This document shows positions 44,601 to 54,590 of a stretch of DNA of 64,000 nt, piece after piece; the stretch's first letter is position 1; each line of letters starts with the position of its first letter. The DNA is from Cheilinus undulatus (taxonomy: Eukaryota; Chordata; Actinopteri; Labriformes; Labridae), in contig NC_054881.1 in NCBI RefSeq assembly GCF_018320785.1, forward strand, positions 16,616,275 through 16,680,274, written 5' to 3'. The translations under genes and the position numbers were made by a program. The notes below the pieces were generated by a model that made no database searches, was not told the origin of the DNA, and worked only from the letters and a program-made list of their open reading frames with translations.

Positions 44601-47600
44601 GTGTTCTTTGGCTTATTCACTATATGGTTTGAATGGTGTTTGGGTTCTTATCTTTTTCAGGGCTGAGTTTCCTTTGGTTTTTTGAGTTTTTGTCCTTTGT
44701 TTTTTGTGGTTTTGGGGTTATTGTGTCACTTTTTTTCTTTATTGTCTGGGTTCTTCTGTTCTTTTTTAGGTTCTTGTGTTGCCTGGGCTTTGATTTATTT
44801 TGGTTTTTAAAGAGCTGCATGATAGAACCTGGTATTTAATTTTTATCTTTACAGTAACATTACAATATCACTTAATATCCCAAATTATGAGGGATAATGC
44901 ATTTAAACAAAAGTTTAAAATCGGGTTTTAAAACCAAGAACATTTTCACATAAAAGTAATATGACTTGGTGTTTGGTGCAAAACAAGTAACATAGAGGAA
45001 GAATAAAAGTGTTAGCAAGCTAATTAAAAAAGAAAAACTTTATATTAAATATTAAGGGATTAGACTTAAATAGATGAGGATGAAAAAAAGTGTGTTCAAG
45101 TGCTACACCCCCCTGAAGTCCTGAACTCAGATCACAATAAATTTCCTCGGTTCTCAGTATGCTGAATCTTGTTACTGAATCTGTGTTGTACCACCACTTC
45201 TGAAAAACGCCTCTGGTAGGTCTTTCATAATAAATTGCATTCAAACACCATTACAACAGTTATTGGAAAAGACATGTTTAACACAGAACTGACTGAGCTC
45301 TAGCTAAGCTACAACTCACAGCTAGCGTACAGAGACTTACAGTATTTAAAACCATTTCTTTGACCACGATCAGAGCCACAACCCACTTCTTTTCCTCATC
45401 TTGGACTAAACCAAGCAGGTCACAAGTTCAAACACCTCTAAGCAGTTACTGAAACTCTTGTAATGCAAAGTGCTGCAGCAGCGGTCTCAAGACAAATCAA
45501 GCTGATCCATTCCAGCACATCGCCCGTGTTAAAGCCTCACACAGACCATCAGAGACTCTGTGCAAAGCGAGCACACTGGCATAACGTTACTGTTATTTGC
45601 AGACATAAATCTTAACAGAATAATGCTACTTACACATTTGCTCACTGAAGACGCTGACATTACACTGACACTAGGGGGGGATGGTTCCATTTAGGGGTGC
45701 AAGATACTATCTGCATGATATCCATATAGGCAGATATTAGCTTCAAATCAGTATTAGCAGATGCCAATATTTTACTTGCACTTATATCATTGGCTAATAA
45801 ACACATGAAATGTAAAAGATGTAAATCTTCAGAGATAAAGCCTCATCTTTATTGCTGTTGTACTTACTGATACCAATTCAAACTCAGAATTTTTTATTAA
45901 AAGCCTTTTATTTTACTGTAAATAAATATCAGTTTCATGAGCCCTTATAATCTATAATGATCCCAAAAAAACAATGTCCATCAACCACCTGTATTTAAAA
46001 TTAAGTTTCAGGATTTTTAGTTAGGGCCAGTAGACCTAAAACAGCTAAAGTCTTTGTTTTTTGTTCTTTCTTGTTGCTCAAACTTTAAAGTGTGTTCTAA
46101 GGACTGAAGTTTGTTTAATTTTTCATCCTTAAGCTTAAAATTGTGTTTTAGGGACTTAAGTTTTAGGTCTGAAAAACTTTATTTTAATTTCAGTGCTGAT
46201 ATTAGTATCGGGTAAAATTGTTCTGTAAATACAGGCATTTTAGATATCGGCAAAAAATTCAATATCATGCATCCTCAGTTCCGATTTGTATCCAAATAAA
46301 CTGTAATCATGACATACATTTAAACCCATGCCACTTTTTATGTGTAATAATGTTTTATTTTATTCTTTAATAGAAAAATTACTTGGAAAAAAAACCTTCT
46401 GAGAATGTTTGTAATCATAATAAAACAAATTCAAAATGAAAAGATGTTTTTGCATTTCATCCCATCCTATATATTCCTTTCATTATTGACCTCCATAGAA
46501 ATGAGTGAATCCGTTTCTAATAAAATTGATATCCTTTCTGATCAGCTGGAAGTTAATTTTACTTTTTTTAACACTGACACTTAAGTCTAAGAACAATCAC
46601 TGACAGAAAAATTTCCCCAAACCTTCTGTGGGTCAGCAAAGATGTACAGGTGTATTGGCTTTGCCAATAATGACAAAACCAGCAATTACACTGTTGTACA
46701 GTGAAAAATAACGACCACTGCAGCTCCACAGCAACACAAACTATCTTTTCCCCCTGATATTTTTTTGGTTTTTTAAAGCTGCAGTTCTTCAACGGGTCAC
46801 TTGGTTTAAGTTTCAGCACTGGCCGGTCCCCTGGCTCCAGCCCTGCTTTGCCATTCCTCTCACACACACTGCCCAGAAAGTATTTGTCACTGCACACAGC
46901 AGGAGAGAGGAGGGAAGTTAGAGGGGCCTATCATAAAAACAGACTGAGAAAAATAGATATGGATTGAAGGAAGACTGAGAGTGTGGACTCCATCCCTTCA
47001 GTTTAACCCAGCTACATATACTTGGGAAACGCCACAATAAACATCAACCTCCCAACAAGCACGGGTTTGACAATTTAACATCTACATTGTTTACAGGAGA
47101 GGACTGGCCCCTAATGACACCGAAAAAAATAAGGAAACAACTCTGACAATTGTAACTCATGTAAAATACAAGTGGTCAGGTCTGAGCAGACCAAGCAGTG
47201 ATTTCGGCAAATAAGTGATGAAATGTTTCTGAAGGCTTTAAACATCATAAACACTTTGTTATAAAGTCTTTGAGCTACTTAAGTTGATGGAATAATCTGA
47301 TTCATGTGTAAATCCAATTATTTCATTAAACATTTTTCATCTAGTTTTCCTCAGTCTAACTGAATCCTCCGACTGCTATCACTGAACACCATCTGCTTTC
47401 ATTTTCTAAGAACGTTTGTCCAAGAAAATTCTCATGAAACTGTGGGAAATGAGAAATTACTTCTGGCAGAGTTCTTCCATTTGTTTCTTTTTTCATATTA
47501 ACGAAAGAATTGGCAGCACTGACTGAAGAAAGACCCTCAGTGTTGGAAGTACTGAGCATTAAAACAAACCTCCACATTTATGAGAATGTCACAATGCAGG

Positions 47601-50600
47601 AAAAACAAACCAAGATGAGGGAGGGGAAATGTTTCCCAAGTCAGACTTCATGTTTTATTTCACTGACAGAGCCTGAAGCAGGTGGACGCAGGCCAACCTC
47701 AATCTACTGCTGGACAATCTCCCATCCTGCAGAGATTTGTCCTTGTGAAGCAACTCCACTTATCCATTGAACCAAACAGCAGGACCAGCTGTGAAGCAAC
47801 AATAAACCATTTTCATGGCACTCACTGTGTGGGGAGGATTTATTCTGCTCTGGTTGCCAACAATGCAACATTATAGTGAGCGGTTTCGCTTGCCTAATTT
47901 CAACTCCCTCCTGAATTTACAGCTATTTGTCATAGAAAATGTATTTGTGTGGCCGTCTGGTTGATTCAAAATATGCTTATTGTTAATTTTGTTGATAGAG
48001 AAAATTCACATTTAAAAACTTGCAAATGTGGTCAGTTAACACAGGCTGAGCACACAGCAAGGATTTGTCAACCTTCAGGCCTGACTGAAAATCAAGAAAT
48101 GTGCTAGTTATTTGTCAAAAAATGTCAAATTTAAAGAAAGATCTACAACCTACTGTGACACAAAAAGATTTAACTGTCTGAAAAAAATCACAAAAGTTTA
48201 AAATTTGTATCAAAGTCAAACATAGGGAAGTTTTGATTTTTTTTTTTTTATTACATTATAAACAAAGATTATACAATTATAGTCGTTTTAATGTAATAAT
48301 TGCTTCATATTGGTGCAGAAACTTTGCTGACTTGCGACTAGTTCCTTTATTTGCCTGTGCCTCAGAAAGCAGTATTAGATTGTAGAATTGTAGACAGTAA
48401 AGGTGCATTTCCACCAAGTTTGGTTCAGTACAGTATGCAATTAACTAGGGATGCACAGTATTGGATTTTTGACACACAATTTAAAATATAATGAACAAAT
48501 TAATATATTTCAGTCCTTAAAATGTATTTTAATGTTTAAAGGGATACTTCAACATTTTGACAAATTCGCCCATTGCCATAATTAGTTATAGGTCTCCTTT
48601 AGGACCGTTTCCTTTAGTTGTCGGTGCAAGCCATTTCTAGATCTGGGGGGATTGTTAAACCAGCTGCACGCTAACACTATGTTAGCAGATAGAATTTATG
48701 CTTTCCCTCATCAAACTCACCGAATACACAATCCAACAACTACTAAACGCAAGTTGTGACCTGTACATTCACCACGCTATGAAATAATCATGGAACATTA
48801 CGAGACGGAGATGTTATAAAGTTAAATGCAAAGCCGGAACTACACTCCAGACATGGCTGCTGCATTGTGTCACTCCACCCAGTGGTTTACTCAAGAAATA
48901 GTTCAGAGTATTTGCTTCTTGTGTCGTAATGTTACATAATTATATGTTATTATTTCATAGCATGGTGAATGTACAGGTCACAACTTGTCCACGAGAGCGT
49001 TTTGGAGTTGATGGATTGTGTATTTGATGAGTTTGATGAGGGAAAGCATAAATTCCGTCTGCTAACATAGCGTTAGCGTGCAGCTGGTTTAACGGTCCCC
49101 CCAGATCTAGAAACAGCTTGCACCGACAACTAAAGGAAACAGACCTATTACTAAGACTATAGGAATTATGGCAATGGGCGAATTCGCCAAAATGTTGAAG
49201 TATCCCTTTAAGGAATGATGATGAATAAATAAAAAGACTTGAACTGACATAGGTCTTTTGGTCCAGACTAAAACTTCACTACCTTGCTTATCAGCAGAAG
49301 ATTCCAGGCTGCAGGAGCAGCATACCTGCAACCCTTTTTACCCATTTCAAGACAGACTTCGGGCTCAGACGGCTTCTTTTATGAGTTTGAAAACAACATG
49401 AGTTTGTTTTTGTCAGGATTCAGAACCAATTTTTACTCACAAAGAGTGTCCTGTACAATGTCAAAAGGCTTCTTGTAAGCAACTGAGAGCCTGATGCTGT
49501 GTAGAAGCAGAGCAATAGTAGATGTAGTTATAGAACCAGTTTGACAAGATTTTTCTTTTCTCAACCACAAAATAATTTCCTAACACCACGCTCAACAGCT
49601 CTGCATAAAACTAAACCTCACGTGCCCATGAAACCACAGGGAAAAAAATTGGGTGAGTGACCTCTAGACTAGAAATCCCACAAACTCACACTGATCCTCT
49701 GGATCAAGAGCCTGACATGAGTCTAAATTCACTGCACCAATTGAAAAAAACAAGGAGAGTACTGAAGATAGCTACTTTATCTGAACAAGGGCTTGAACAT
49801 TTCAAACACAAACTGATATCGATACAGGATGTGATAAAAGCAGAACTCTGAATTACAAGACAACACCTACCTCTGTTGAAGTCCAGTTTGGCAACCTGCA
49901 GAGCGTAGGCCTCACACTCTTTCTTACTGAAGCTGAAAATGATGACAGGCTGGAAGTTCCTCTCCATGATCATCTTTACAATCTTAAATACACTGGATGG
50001 ACCTATAGATACCAAATATGAGCAAATATAGGCATATACCAGGATTGAAATTACCAAATTATAAAGACATTTGCATAATTTATCAGTGAGCTCTAACAAA
50101 CCTTTAGTGGGTCCTTTTCGTCCTCTGTCCCATTTGCCTCCTCCACTGCTGCTCCCAGAATCCCCAGCGTCCCTAAGAACCTGCATAGCTGTGTTGAAAT
50201 TGTCCTCTCTGAAATCTCCCTTAATAAAACAAAAGATTTCTGAAATGTGAGGACATGTCCTAATGGAAGTCTTTCATATCATGAAACAGTAACCCCTTTC
50301 TCTTTGACATTAGTGTGATTTCTAAAGGATTAATTATCTGGCTCCCTTTCAGAACCTTGACCAGAGCATTACGGGGTTTCTCTCTTACATTCTCATCAAC
50401 AACCAGATGGAGTCCGTCGCCCCCTGCTGGAAAGATGTAGTGCTGCAGCGGAGTAGGACGGTAGTCTGTGTAGACTACATGGCATGGCTGCAGGACATAA
50501 GAGATGAAAATATTTTATTCCTTAGCTTATTAAAAAATCTTAACATTTTAACAGAGAGACATAACATCCCTCCCTTCATTACATTTAAAGAAATTGTATA

Positions 50601-53600
50601 GAAGCTATTCATTCCTTTTAATAACGACCACAGAACAAAATCCCACCTGTTTATGTAAGTGGCAGATCCACTCAGCAAACTGTCTGGCGTTGGGGATGGT
50701 GGCGGACAGGAAGACGTAGTGCACGTTGTCAGGAAGAAGAATGATAGTCTCCTCCCACACCACACCACGCTCTGAAATACAGTTTCAGAAATATATTTTT
50801 TCAATTAAAACCTATGAGCCTACCTTTTTTCAATGAGGTTTGCTGATAGAATCGTCTCCTTCCAGAGCCAAAAATCTCTCAGCATTAAAAACTTGCTATG
50901 AATTGCTGTTCTAGCCCATTAGATTACCATGTTAGTGAACTGCACTTCTTAGGGTAAATATTACCAACCACAACAGATGTTTAGTTTAGAGAAAATATGT
51001 ATCTACCGTGTGATTCTCCACACACCTGAATCTCTCATGTAATGGATCTCGTCAAAGATAACCCATGCCACTTCCCTCATGATCTCAGAGCCTCGGTACA
51101 GCATGCTCCTTAGGATCTGAAGGGAAAAGAAATTCATCATCTCAGACGAGGCACGAAAAGCTGAACTTGCTGCACAACTTCCAAAGACAACCCTCCAATA
51201 AAGAGTTATTTCTGCAAAATTCAGTGCTGAATCTGCTCCCTGACACAACCGTGTCTCACCTCTGTTGTCATGACGAGGCAGGAGGCTGTGGGGTTGATGG
51301 TGACATCACCTGTCATCAGTCCCACATCCTGAAACTCCTCGTACATCTCTCTGTACTTCTGGTTGGAGAGCGCCTTAATGGGACTGGTGAAGATCACTCT
51401 CTGCTTCTCTCTAAGGGCTAGAGCAATGGCATATCTGCAAGTGTAAGGTATGACTCAGTTTAGATCACAAATCTGATTTAAGTCGACAAAATGAAACTGA
51501 GACTAAGTGTGATAAAAAGTTTAAACGTCAACAAATGAAAGACAACAAGATTTATATGCTGTAGTTTGTAGTGACAGATATATTTCAAACCCAATCAATA
51601 ACTATAACTAGAATGGCTGTCTGAGGCGGCAGACCCACGCCTAAGCAGTGCCACCGAGGAACTCACGCTCCCATTGATTACTAAAGCCTTCAAAATTCGA
51701 AGTCCGAGTATTACCAAACGGGTGTGCGGATCATCACCAAAATCTGATCGATTCTTCCCTGTCACTATCCCAATATTCCCTGAAAGTTTGGTGAAGATCC
51801 AACTTTCTGTTCTCGAGTTTTCTTGTACACATACAAACAAAGAAATGAACAAACAAAGACACAGAACCCTTTACATAACTCCCTGCCGATTTCATCGGCA
51901 TGGGTAACTACACAAACCACAGCATATGTTAATGATGACTGTCTGCTGAAGATACTTACTCAGCACAAACAGTCTTTCCCGCAGAAGTGTGTGCAGACAC
52001 GAGCACTGACTCATTGTTGTCAATACATAAAATGGCCTCACGCTGGAATGGGTCAAGAATAAAAGGATATTCCTGCAAGACAAATCACAGGAAAGAAAAG
52101 TTTAGGTGTTGTTTCCATTTATGTGAACCAAAGAAAACAATAGCTCAAAGTCTGTCCTTATAAAACAAACAAATATGTTTTGAGAAAACGTACTTACAGT
52201 ATAAAGTTTTGAATATGTTTTGTCTGATGTTAGATTTCAAAAGCTGAATAATTTAATGAAAGGAAGTCTATCTGTATGATAGATATTCAAGAGACTATTA
52301 TTCAACAATTTCTAAAGTGTCAGAATGGATTTAAAACCATATTATACCTTGGCTGCCTTTCCCACTCGTGGTTTCAATGGTTTATAATCATCAGCAGCAG
52401 GAAGAGCAACCTATAAAGAGAAATATCAAGGTAAACAATCAAAGTTTTGACATTTTAGAGCAAGAATAAAATGCTACAGAATAAGGATCATCTAATATAA
52501 GGAGACCCTCTTTGATCTAAAAAAATTTTTCTGTCTGTACCTCATGTGAGCAGCCTTCCATGGTCTCAACTTGCTCCACCTTCACTTGGGGCATAAATTC
52601 TGCAAGACTGAAGTACAAACAACATCTGTTACCCAAAAGCAGTTTTAAAGTATATTTCTACAACATCTATCAATGGCTAGTACTTCCTGTGAAAACAGTA
52701 CATGCTCCTGATGCCAGTGACTAAGTTGAACAGCTTTCCACAGATGTATGGAGTAGAATAGCCAGCTGGTGGAAAAAAGTAGTCAACAAGTGGAGGGTTC
52801 AGAAAGTTTGCAAGTAAAGAGAAGGGCATCTGCCCCAGAAATACTCAATATTTTGTCCTGCCATCTAGTGAATGTTTGGTGCAATGTAAAGACAGTCTAA
52901 ATACATAATGTATTTACCACTTTAGACTTTTAAATTAACATAAGAATTTTAAACTTTCGAACCAAATACCATAACCTTACATAGCAGGATAACACAAATT
53001 ATATGACAGATTTTACCAAAAGGAGATTTGTTTTAAATTTAAGTTGCAAGGAAGCATTTTTAATAGGAAAAATTACTTTAATATTAAACATTGCTGCAAT
53101 AATTCTACAACATATAAGAAAAGTGAGTCGCAACCTGTGAGCTGAAATATTTCACAAAGTCAAGAACAGGAAAAAAAGCCGGCTGATTGGCTGACAGCTG
53201 GTGCTAGAGGAAAGCCCTGAATGGAATAAAAAACCTCTGTGAAACAGTCAATGAAAACTAATAATAAGATAACAGAAGAACATCATTGTCTTTGTATTAT
53301 TCTATATATTTATAGTTTTGCCTCTTATTTATTTCCTTTATTCTTATATTTCAAAGTGGTAACTAGCTTTGATAAATAAAAGCTTAGATGAACTTTTATA
53401 GAAATAGGGGAACCTATAAAGGCACCTACGCAGCTTCTTCTGGCATAATGTCTTAAAATATCTTACTTCAGGTCATTTGCAGAGACTGCTTCATGTCGAG
53501 GCTTCTTGACGAACACCACCTCCTCTCCACCATCACTGTCTGCCTCCCTCTTAACTCGGACAGATGGACCAGCATCCTTGTCAGTTCCATTTTTACTAAC

Positions 53601-54071
53601 AACTTTACTGGAAACGAGAAAACGTACAGAAAAATGATTAGCTTAGTACATAATGATACAATATAAACGGCAACGTTACACCAACGCTTAGCTAGCTAGC
53701 TCGACTCAACACCTGAATTTAATGGACTCAAACATTTAAATGGTATGACTTTAACACAAAATATAAGCCTCTGAGGTAATTCAGATAAAATTTATCAGCA
53801 CAGTCAAGTAATAAAACACACTTCTTATCAACTAGCTAGCTAATTAGCAAGTTAACGGTGTGTTTCATTTCTCGCACGAGCACACATGATGCTACGTCCA
53901 CGGTCCCCGGAATATCGTCGGTCTGCAGCTTTTAACCCTAAACTTTAATATGCTAAACCCCAATATTTACCCTATGTCTGGTGTCAAAGACGCAGGGATC
54001 TTTTTACTCGATGTCGTTTGTTGTTCTTCATCAAACACGCTGAACAACCCGTCTCCAAAGGCGTCCGCCAT
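25874..54071 (-). CDS. MTREX: Exosome RNA helicase MTREX (SKIV2L2, Mtr4)
   Basis: A nuclear ATP-dependent 3'-5' RNA helicase that unwinds RNA for the exosome, as part of the TRAMP, NEXT and PAXT assemblies; it acts on rRNA precursors, snoRNAs and nuclear noncoding RNAs. The 27 coding exons join in frame to 1036 aa (human about 1042). Order from the start: acidic N terminus [15 protein letters not shown], RecA1 with Walker A AHTSAGKT (about 151-158), DEIH box 242-245 and SAT 273-275, RecA2 with motif [12 protein letters not shown] (514-523), an arch/KOW insertion (about 580-830) and the C-terminal DSHCT/ratchet domain ending ASLYL. The start has a strong context (A at -3, G at +4). It diverges from DHX29 and converges on PLPP1. 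All catalytic motifs are intact. Exon coordinates are given in the three entries below. Confidence 0.97.
25927..27019 (-). other. MTREX intron 26
   Basis: Contains a partial copy, at about 26488-26735, of the element at 2780-3895, and a T run near 26149-26162. No exon is supported. Confidence 0.5.
26488..26735 (+). mobile_element. Truncated copy of the TTAA-flanked AGGTCACATA element
   Basis: It begins after TTAA with AGGTGGCATATTATACCCC and follows the left part of the 2780-3895 element for about 250 bases (shared words: TTATATTGGTC, TCTGACTCCGCCCCTCTC, CTCTCCTGA). No right terminus was found, so the copy is broken. Confidence 0.65.
28262..30571 (-). other. MTREX introns 22-23 around exon 23
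   Basis: Apart from exon 23 (28975-29080) this stretch is unremarkable intron. Frames longer than 60 codons occur (for example at 29493-29777, - strand) but show no family motif and no splice-consistent phase. Confidence 0.5.
32180..32340 (-). repeat. tRNA-derived SINE, sense to MTREX
   Basis: Read on the - strand it begins GGGGCACTGGTTTGGCTCAG, an A-box-like tRNA head, then has a B-box-like region. It ends in a CTGCTGTCCTATC word and an A-rich AAAATAAAGC tail followed by AAAAGGCCCC. This is the arrangement seen at 20508-20655, so both belong to one SINE family. Confidence 0.7.
32555..33998. mobile_element. 1.4-kb MITE with long inverted ends
   Basis: The left end TAGGGTGCACTCACACTAGG is mirrored by the right end, which on the other strand reads AAGGGCGCACTCGCAATAGG; the match continues for about 35 bases (GCCATCC...GTGCC). 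Internal words TGCATAAAGGA and GAATG...GTAGGGG occur twice (about 33113-33160 and 33500-33565), showing an internal duplication. The GC-rich ends contrast with the AT-rich interior. No clear target duplication. Superfamily uncertain, probably hAT. Confidence 0.65.
35629..37147 (-). other. MTREX intron 16
   Basis: Contains a degenerate repeat at about 36640-36880 bearing CCCCACAGCATGATGCTGCC and, at its right side, GGGTATGAATACTATTT, wording that recurs in a common fish DNA-transposon derivative as I remember it. No coding signal otherwise. Confidence 0.45.
36640..36880 (+). repeat. Degenerate interspersed repeat (fish transposon-like)
   Basis: AGCATGATGCTGCCACCAC and GTGGGAATGGTGTG recall a dispersed vertebrate DNA-transposon remnant. 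There is no intact frame. The class is recalled rather than demonstrated. Confidence 0.4.
37148..50219 (-). CDS. MTREX: MTREX coding exons 10-16: RecA2 and winged-helix part
   Basis: Exons 10-16: 50219-50102, 50002-49871, 43409-43330, 42861-42751, 39245-39144, 38060-37935 and 37298-37148. They encode residues 326 to about 598. Recognisable blocks are [66 protein letters not shown], the [10 protein letters not shown] motif VI and [15 protein letters not shown]. Exon 10 carries a Ser/Gly-rich linker ([16 protein letters not shown]) in place of the Lys-rich linker recalled for human. The donor of exon 10 (GTTTGT) is weak. Confidence 0.95.
38061..39143 (-). other. MTREX intron 14
   Basis: 1083 bp of ordinary intron; I see no repeat, RNA gene or coding signal in it. 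Confidence 0.5.
39336..40033. mobile_element. hAT-type MITE with 8-bp target duplication, 698 bp
   Basis: Starts CAGTGGTTCTCAGCC and ends ...TAGTTGAGAACTT, whose inverse AAGTTCTCAACTAG matches the start. It is flanked by CTTCAGGA (39328-39335) and CTTCAGGG (40034-40041), 7 of 8 identical, the 8-bp duplication typical of hAT. The interior carries recurring GAAANTTTCTGG-like and TTCCTGAAAGT phrases and no frame. It lies 89 bp upstream (in transcript sense) of the MTREX exon 14 acceptor. Confidence 0.75.
40318..40397 (+). repeat. CT microsatellite with a 12-bp CG-punctuated tandem
   Basis: A run of CT dinucleotides in which CG replaces CT at regular spacing, giving about four copies of CGCTCTCTCTCT (about 40345-40392). 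It therefore has both a 2-bp and a 12-bp period. Confidence 0.9.
40700..41489 (+). mobile_element. LINE remnant: reverse-transcriptase C-terminal piece and 3' tail
   Basis: At 40833-40940 the + strand encodes [19 protein letters not shown] followed by a basic, Leu-rich stretch, the YLGI...DxxLxFxxHI signature downstream of the catalytic core in L2/CR1-like retrotransposons. The segment ends near 41480 with CAAAGCACTTTGTAAAACC, then ATACAAATAAAG, typical of such LINE 3' ends. It is broken by stops and non-functional. Confidence 0.6.
41490..41744 (+). repeat. Dispersed repeat, copy 1 (GGCGGCAGACCC family)
   Basis: About 255 bp, starting AACTAGAATGG and ending with the inverted pair CCGATTTCATCGG then TGTGGGTAACTA. 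The copy at 51606-51910 shares nearly the whole sequence (for example GCCACCGAGGAACTCACGC and GGATCATCACCAAAATCT). This copy separates two pieces of LINE sequence, so it is a nested insertion. The class is not known to me. Confidence 0.75.
41745..42035 (+). mobile_element. Second LINE fragment, broken
   Basis: The + strand from 41772 reads [18 protein letters not shown] and goes on to [10 protein letters not shown] and RHWNILIYK, matching the C-terminal region of the same LINE type, which normally lies between the piece at 40833-40940 and the 3' tail. It now sits after that tail, so the order is scrambled by insertion. It decays after about 41930. Confidence 0.6.
42393..42603. mobile_element. 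Short MITE of about 211 bp with inverted ends
   Basis: The left end GACTGCGTTTAAATGGACTT and the right end (inverted: AACTGCATTTACATGGACCT) agree over about 30 bases and both lead into GAGTATCCC. The interior repeats CCGGGAT and AACCGGG. It lies 147 bp past the exon 13 donor. A PIF/Harbinger type is plausible, but no clear target duplication is visible. Confidence 0.65.
45692..46277. mobile_element. hAT-type MITE with decayed 8-bp duplication
   Basis: Starts TAGGGGTGCAAGATACTAT and ends ...CAATATCATGCATCCTCA, inverted TGAGGATGCATGATATTG. The interior near the ends carries GATATNGGCA words. Flanking octamers GTTCCATT (45684-45691) and GTTCCGAT (46278-46285) agree at 6 of 8 bases. It has no transposase. 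Confidence 0.65.
48540..49207. mobile_element. 668-bp fold-back transposon flanked by TTAA
   Basis: Ends are perfect inverse repeats of AGGGATACTTCAACATTTT, flanked by TTAA (48536-48539 and 49208-49211). The inversion is not limited to the termini: arms of about 270 bp each, roughly 90% alike by eye, flank a centre of about 110-130 bp. Shared words include TTTCCTTTAGTTGTCGGTGC, AAACCAGCTGCACGCTAAC and TTGTGACCTGTACATTCACC. No coding capacity. TTAA targets fit piggyBac or Kolobok. Confidence 0.85.
50389..54071 (-). CDS. MTREX: MTREX coding exons 1-9: N terminus and RecA1 core
   Basis: Exons on the - strand, first to ninth: 54071-53971, 53607-53467, 52607-52541, 52410-52348, 52072-51960 (Walker A, AHTSAGKT), 51434-51260 ([15 protein letters not shown]), 51116-51026 (DEIH box), 50771-50647 ([16 protein letters not shown]) and 50487-50389 ([20 protein letters not shown]). 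Residues 1-325. Exon 2 is the least conserved, being rich in Lys, Asp and Ser with a basic KKPRH cluster that may serve as a nuclear localisation signal (inference). All junctions are GT-AG. Confidence 0.95.
51606..51910 (+). repeat. Dispersed repeat, copy 2 (GGCGGCAGACCC family)
   Basis: About 305 bp matching 41490-41744 with an extra internal stretch of about 45 bp. It fills most of the 525-bp MTREX intron 5 and ends 49 bp from the exon 5 donor. The closing CCGATTTCATCGG is a short perfect hairpin. Confidence 0.8.
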
Positions 54072-54590
54072 GATTGTTAGGGGTACAATTCCCACAATAC
54101 AACACGAGGTTTCTAGTCGGTAATACTTCCGGTGTTACGGTTTAACGAGCGACCCTGTTAACTGATGACTGTCAGCTGAACCTATCGTTGGTTGTTATGG
54201 TTACACTGGAGCGGTTGAAAATGAGGAGGGGCGGGCGTCTGTCTTCGTGAGTCCAACACATCTTCAGTTTTTTTAATCAAAATGCCACATTTGTTCAGTA
54301 GATATTTCCGTAATGAAAAACCATTAACCATTGTAGTCACACTAACTACGATAACACGGGACACGTTCAGCGGAAGGTCATCAGTTAACACGGTCGCTCT
54401 TTACAACGATACACCGGTACGGAAGCTGTGTGGTCCAAAATTACCTGATCTGACATGACAGCAGACAGAAACACGACGTAGCGCAATTTCTACGCTCTGT
54501 ACAAAACCATCACAATTCAGTGCTTTTCCTATGACTTCTCACCAAAGGTCCTAGAGACGAGCCTCAAACCAGCTGACTTCTGTGGACGTA
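54072..54590. promoter_or_regulatory. Bidirectional promoter of MTREX and DHX29
   Basis: The two start codons lie 519 bp apart and point outward, so both 5' UTRs and core promoters must fit here unless upstream exons exist. The DNA is CpG-enriched against its surroundings and has no convincing TATA box. ACTTCCGG at 54125-54132 is a consensus ETS/GABP site, common in CpG bidirectional promoters. A second ACGGAAGC lies near 54419. Transcription starts cannot be set from sequence alone. Confidence 0.7.

Larger units (their letters stand above)
43410..49870 (-). other. MTREX intron 11, the largest (6.5 kb)
   Basis: Holds a G/T-biased tract at about 44600-44840, a hAT-type MITE at 45692-46277, a hAT-like end at about 48448 (TAGGGATGCACAGTATTGG) and the large fold-back element at 48540-49207. 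Several open frames of 60-110 codons exist, but none shows a protein motif. Confidence 0.55.
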
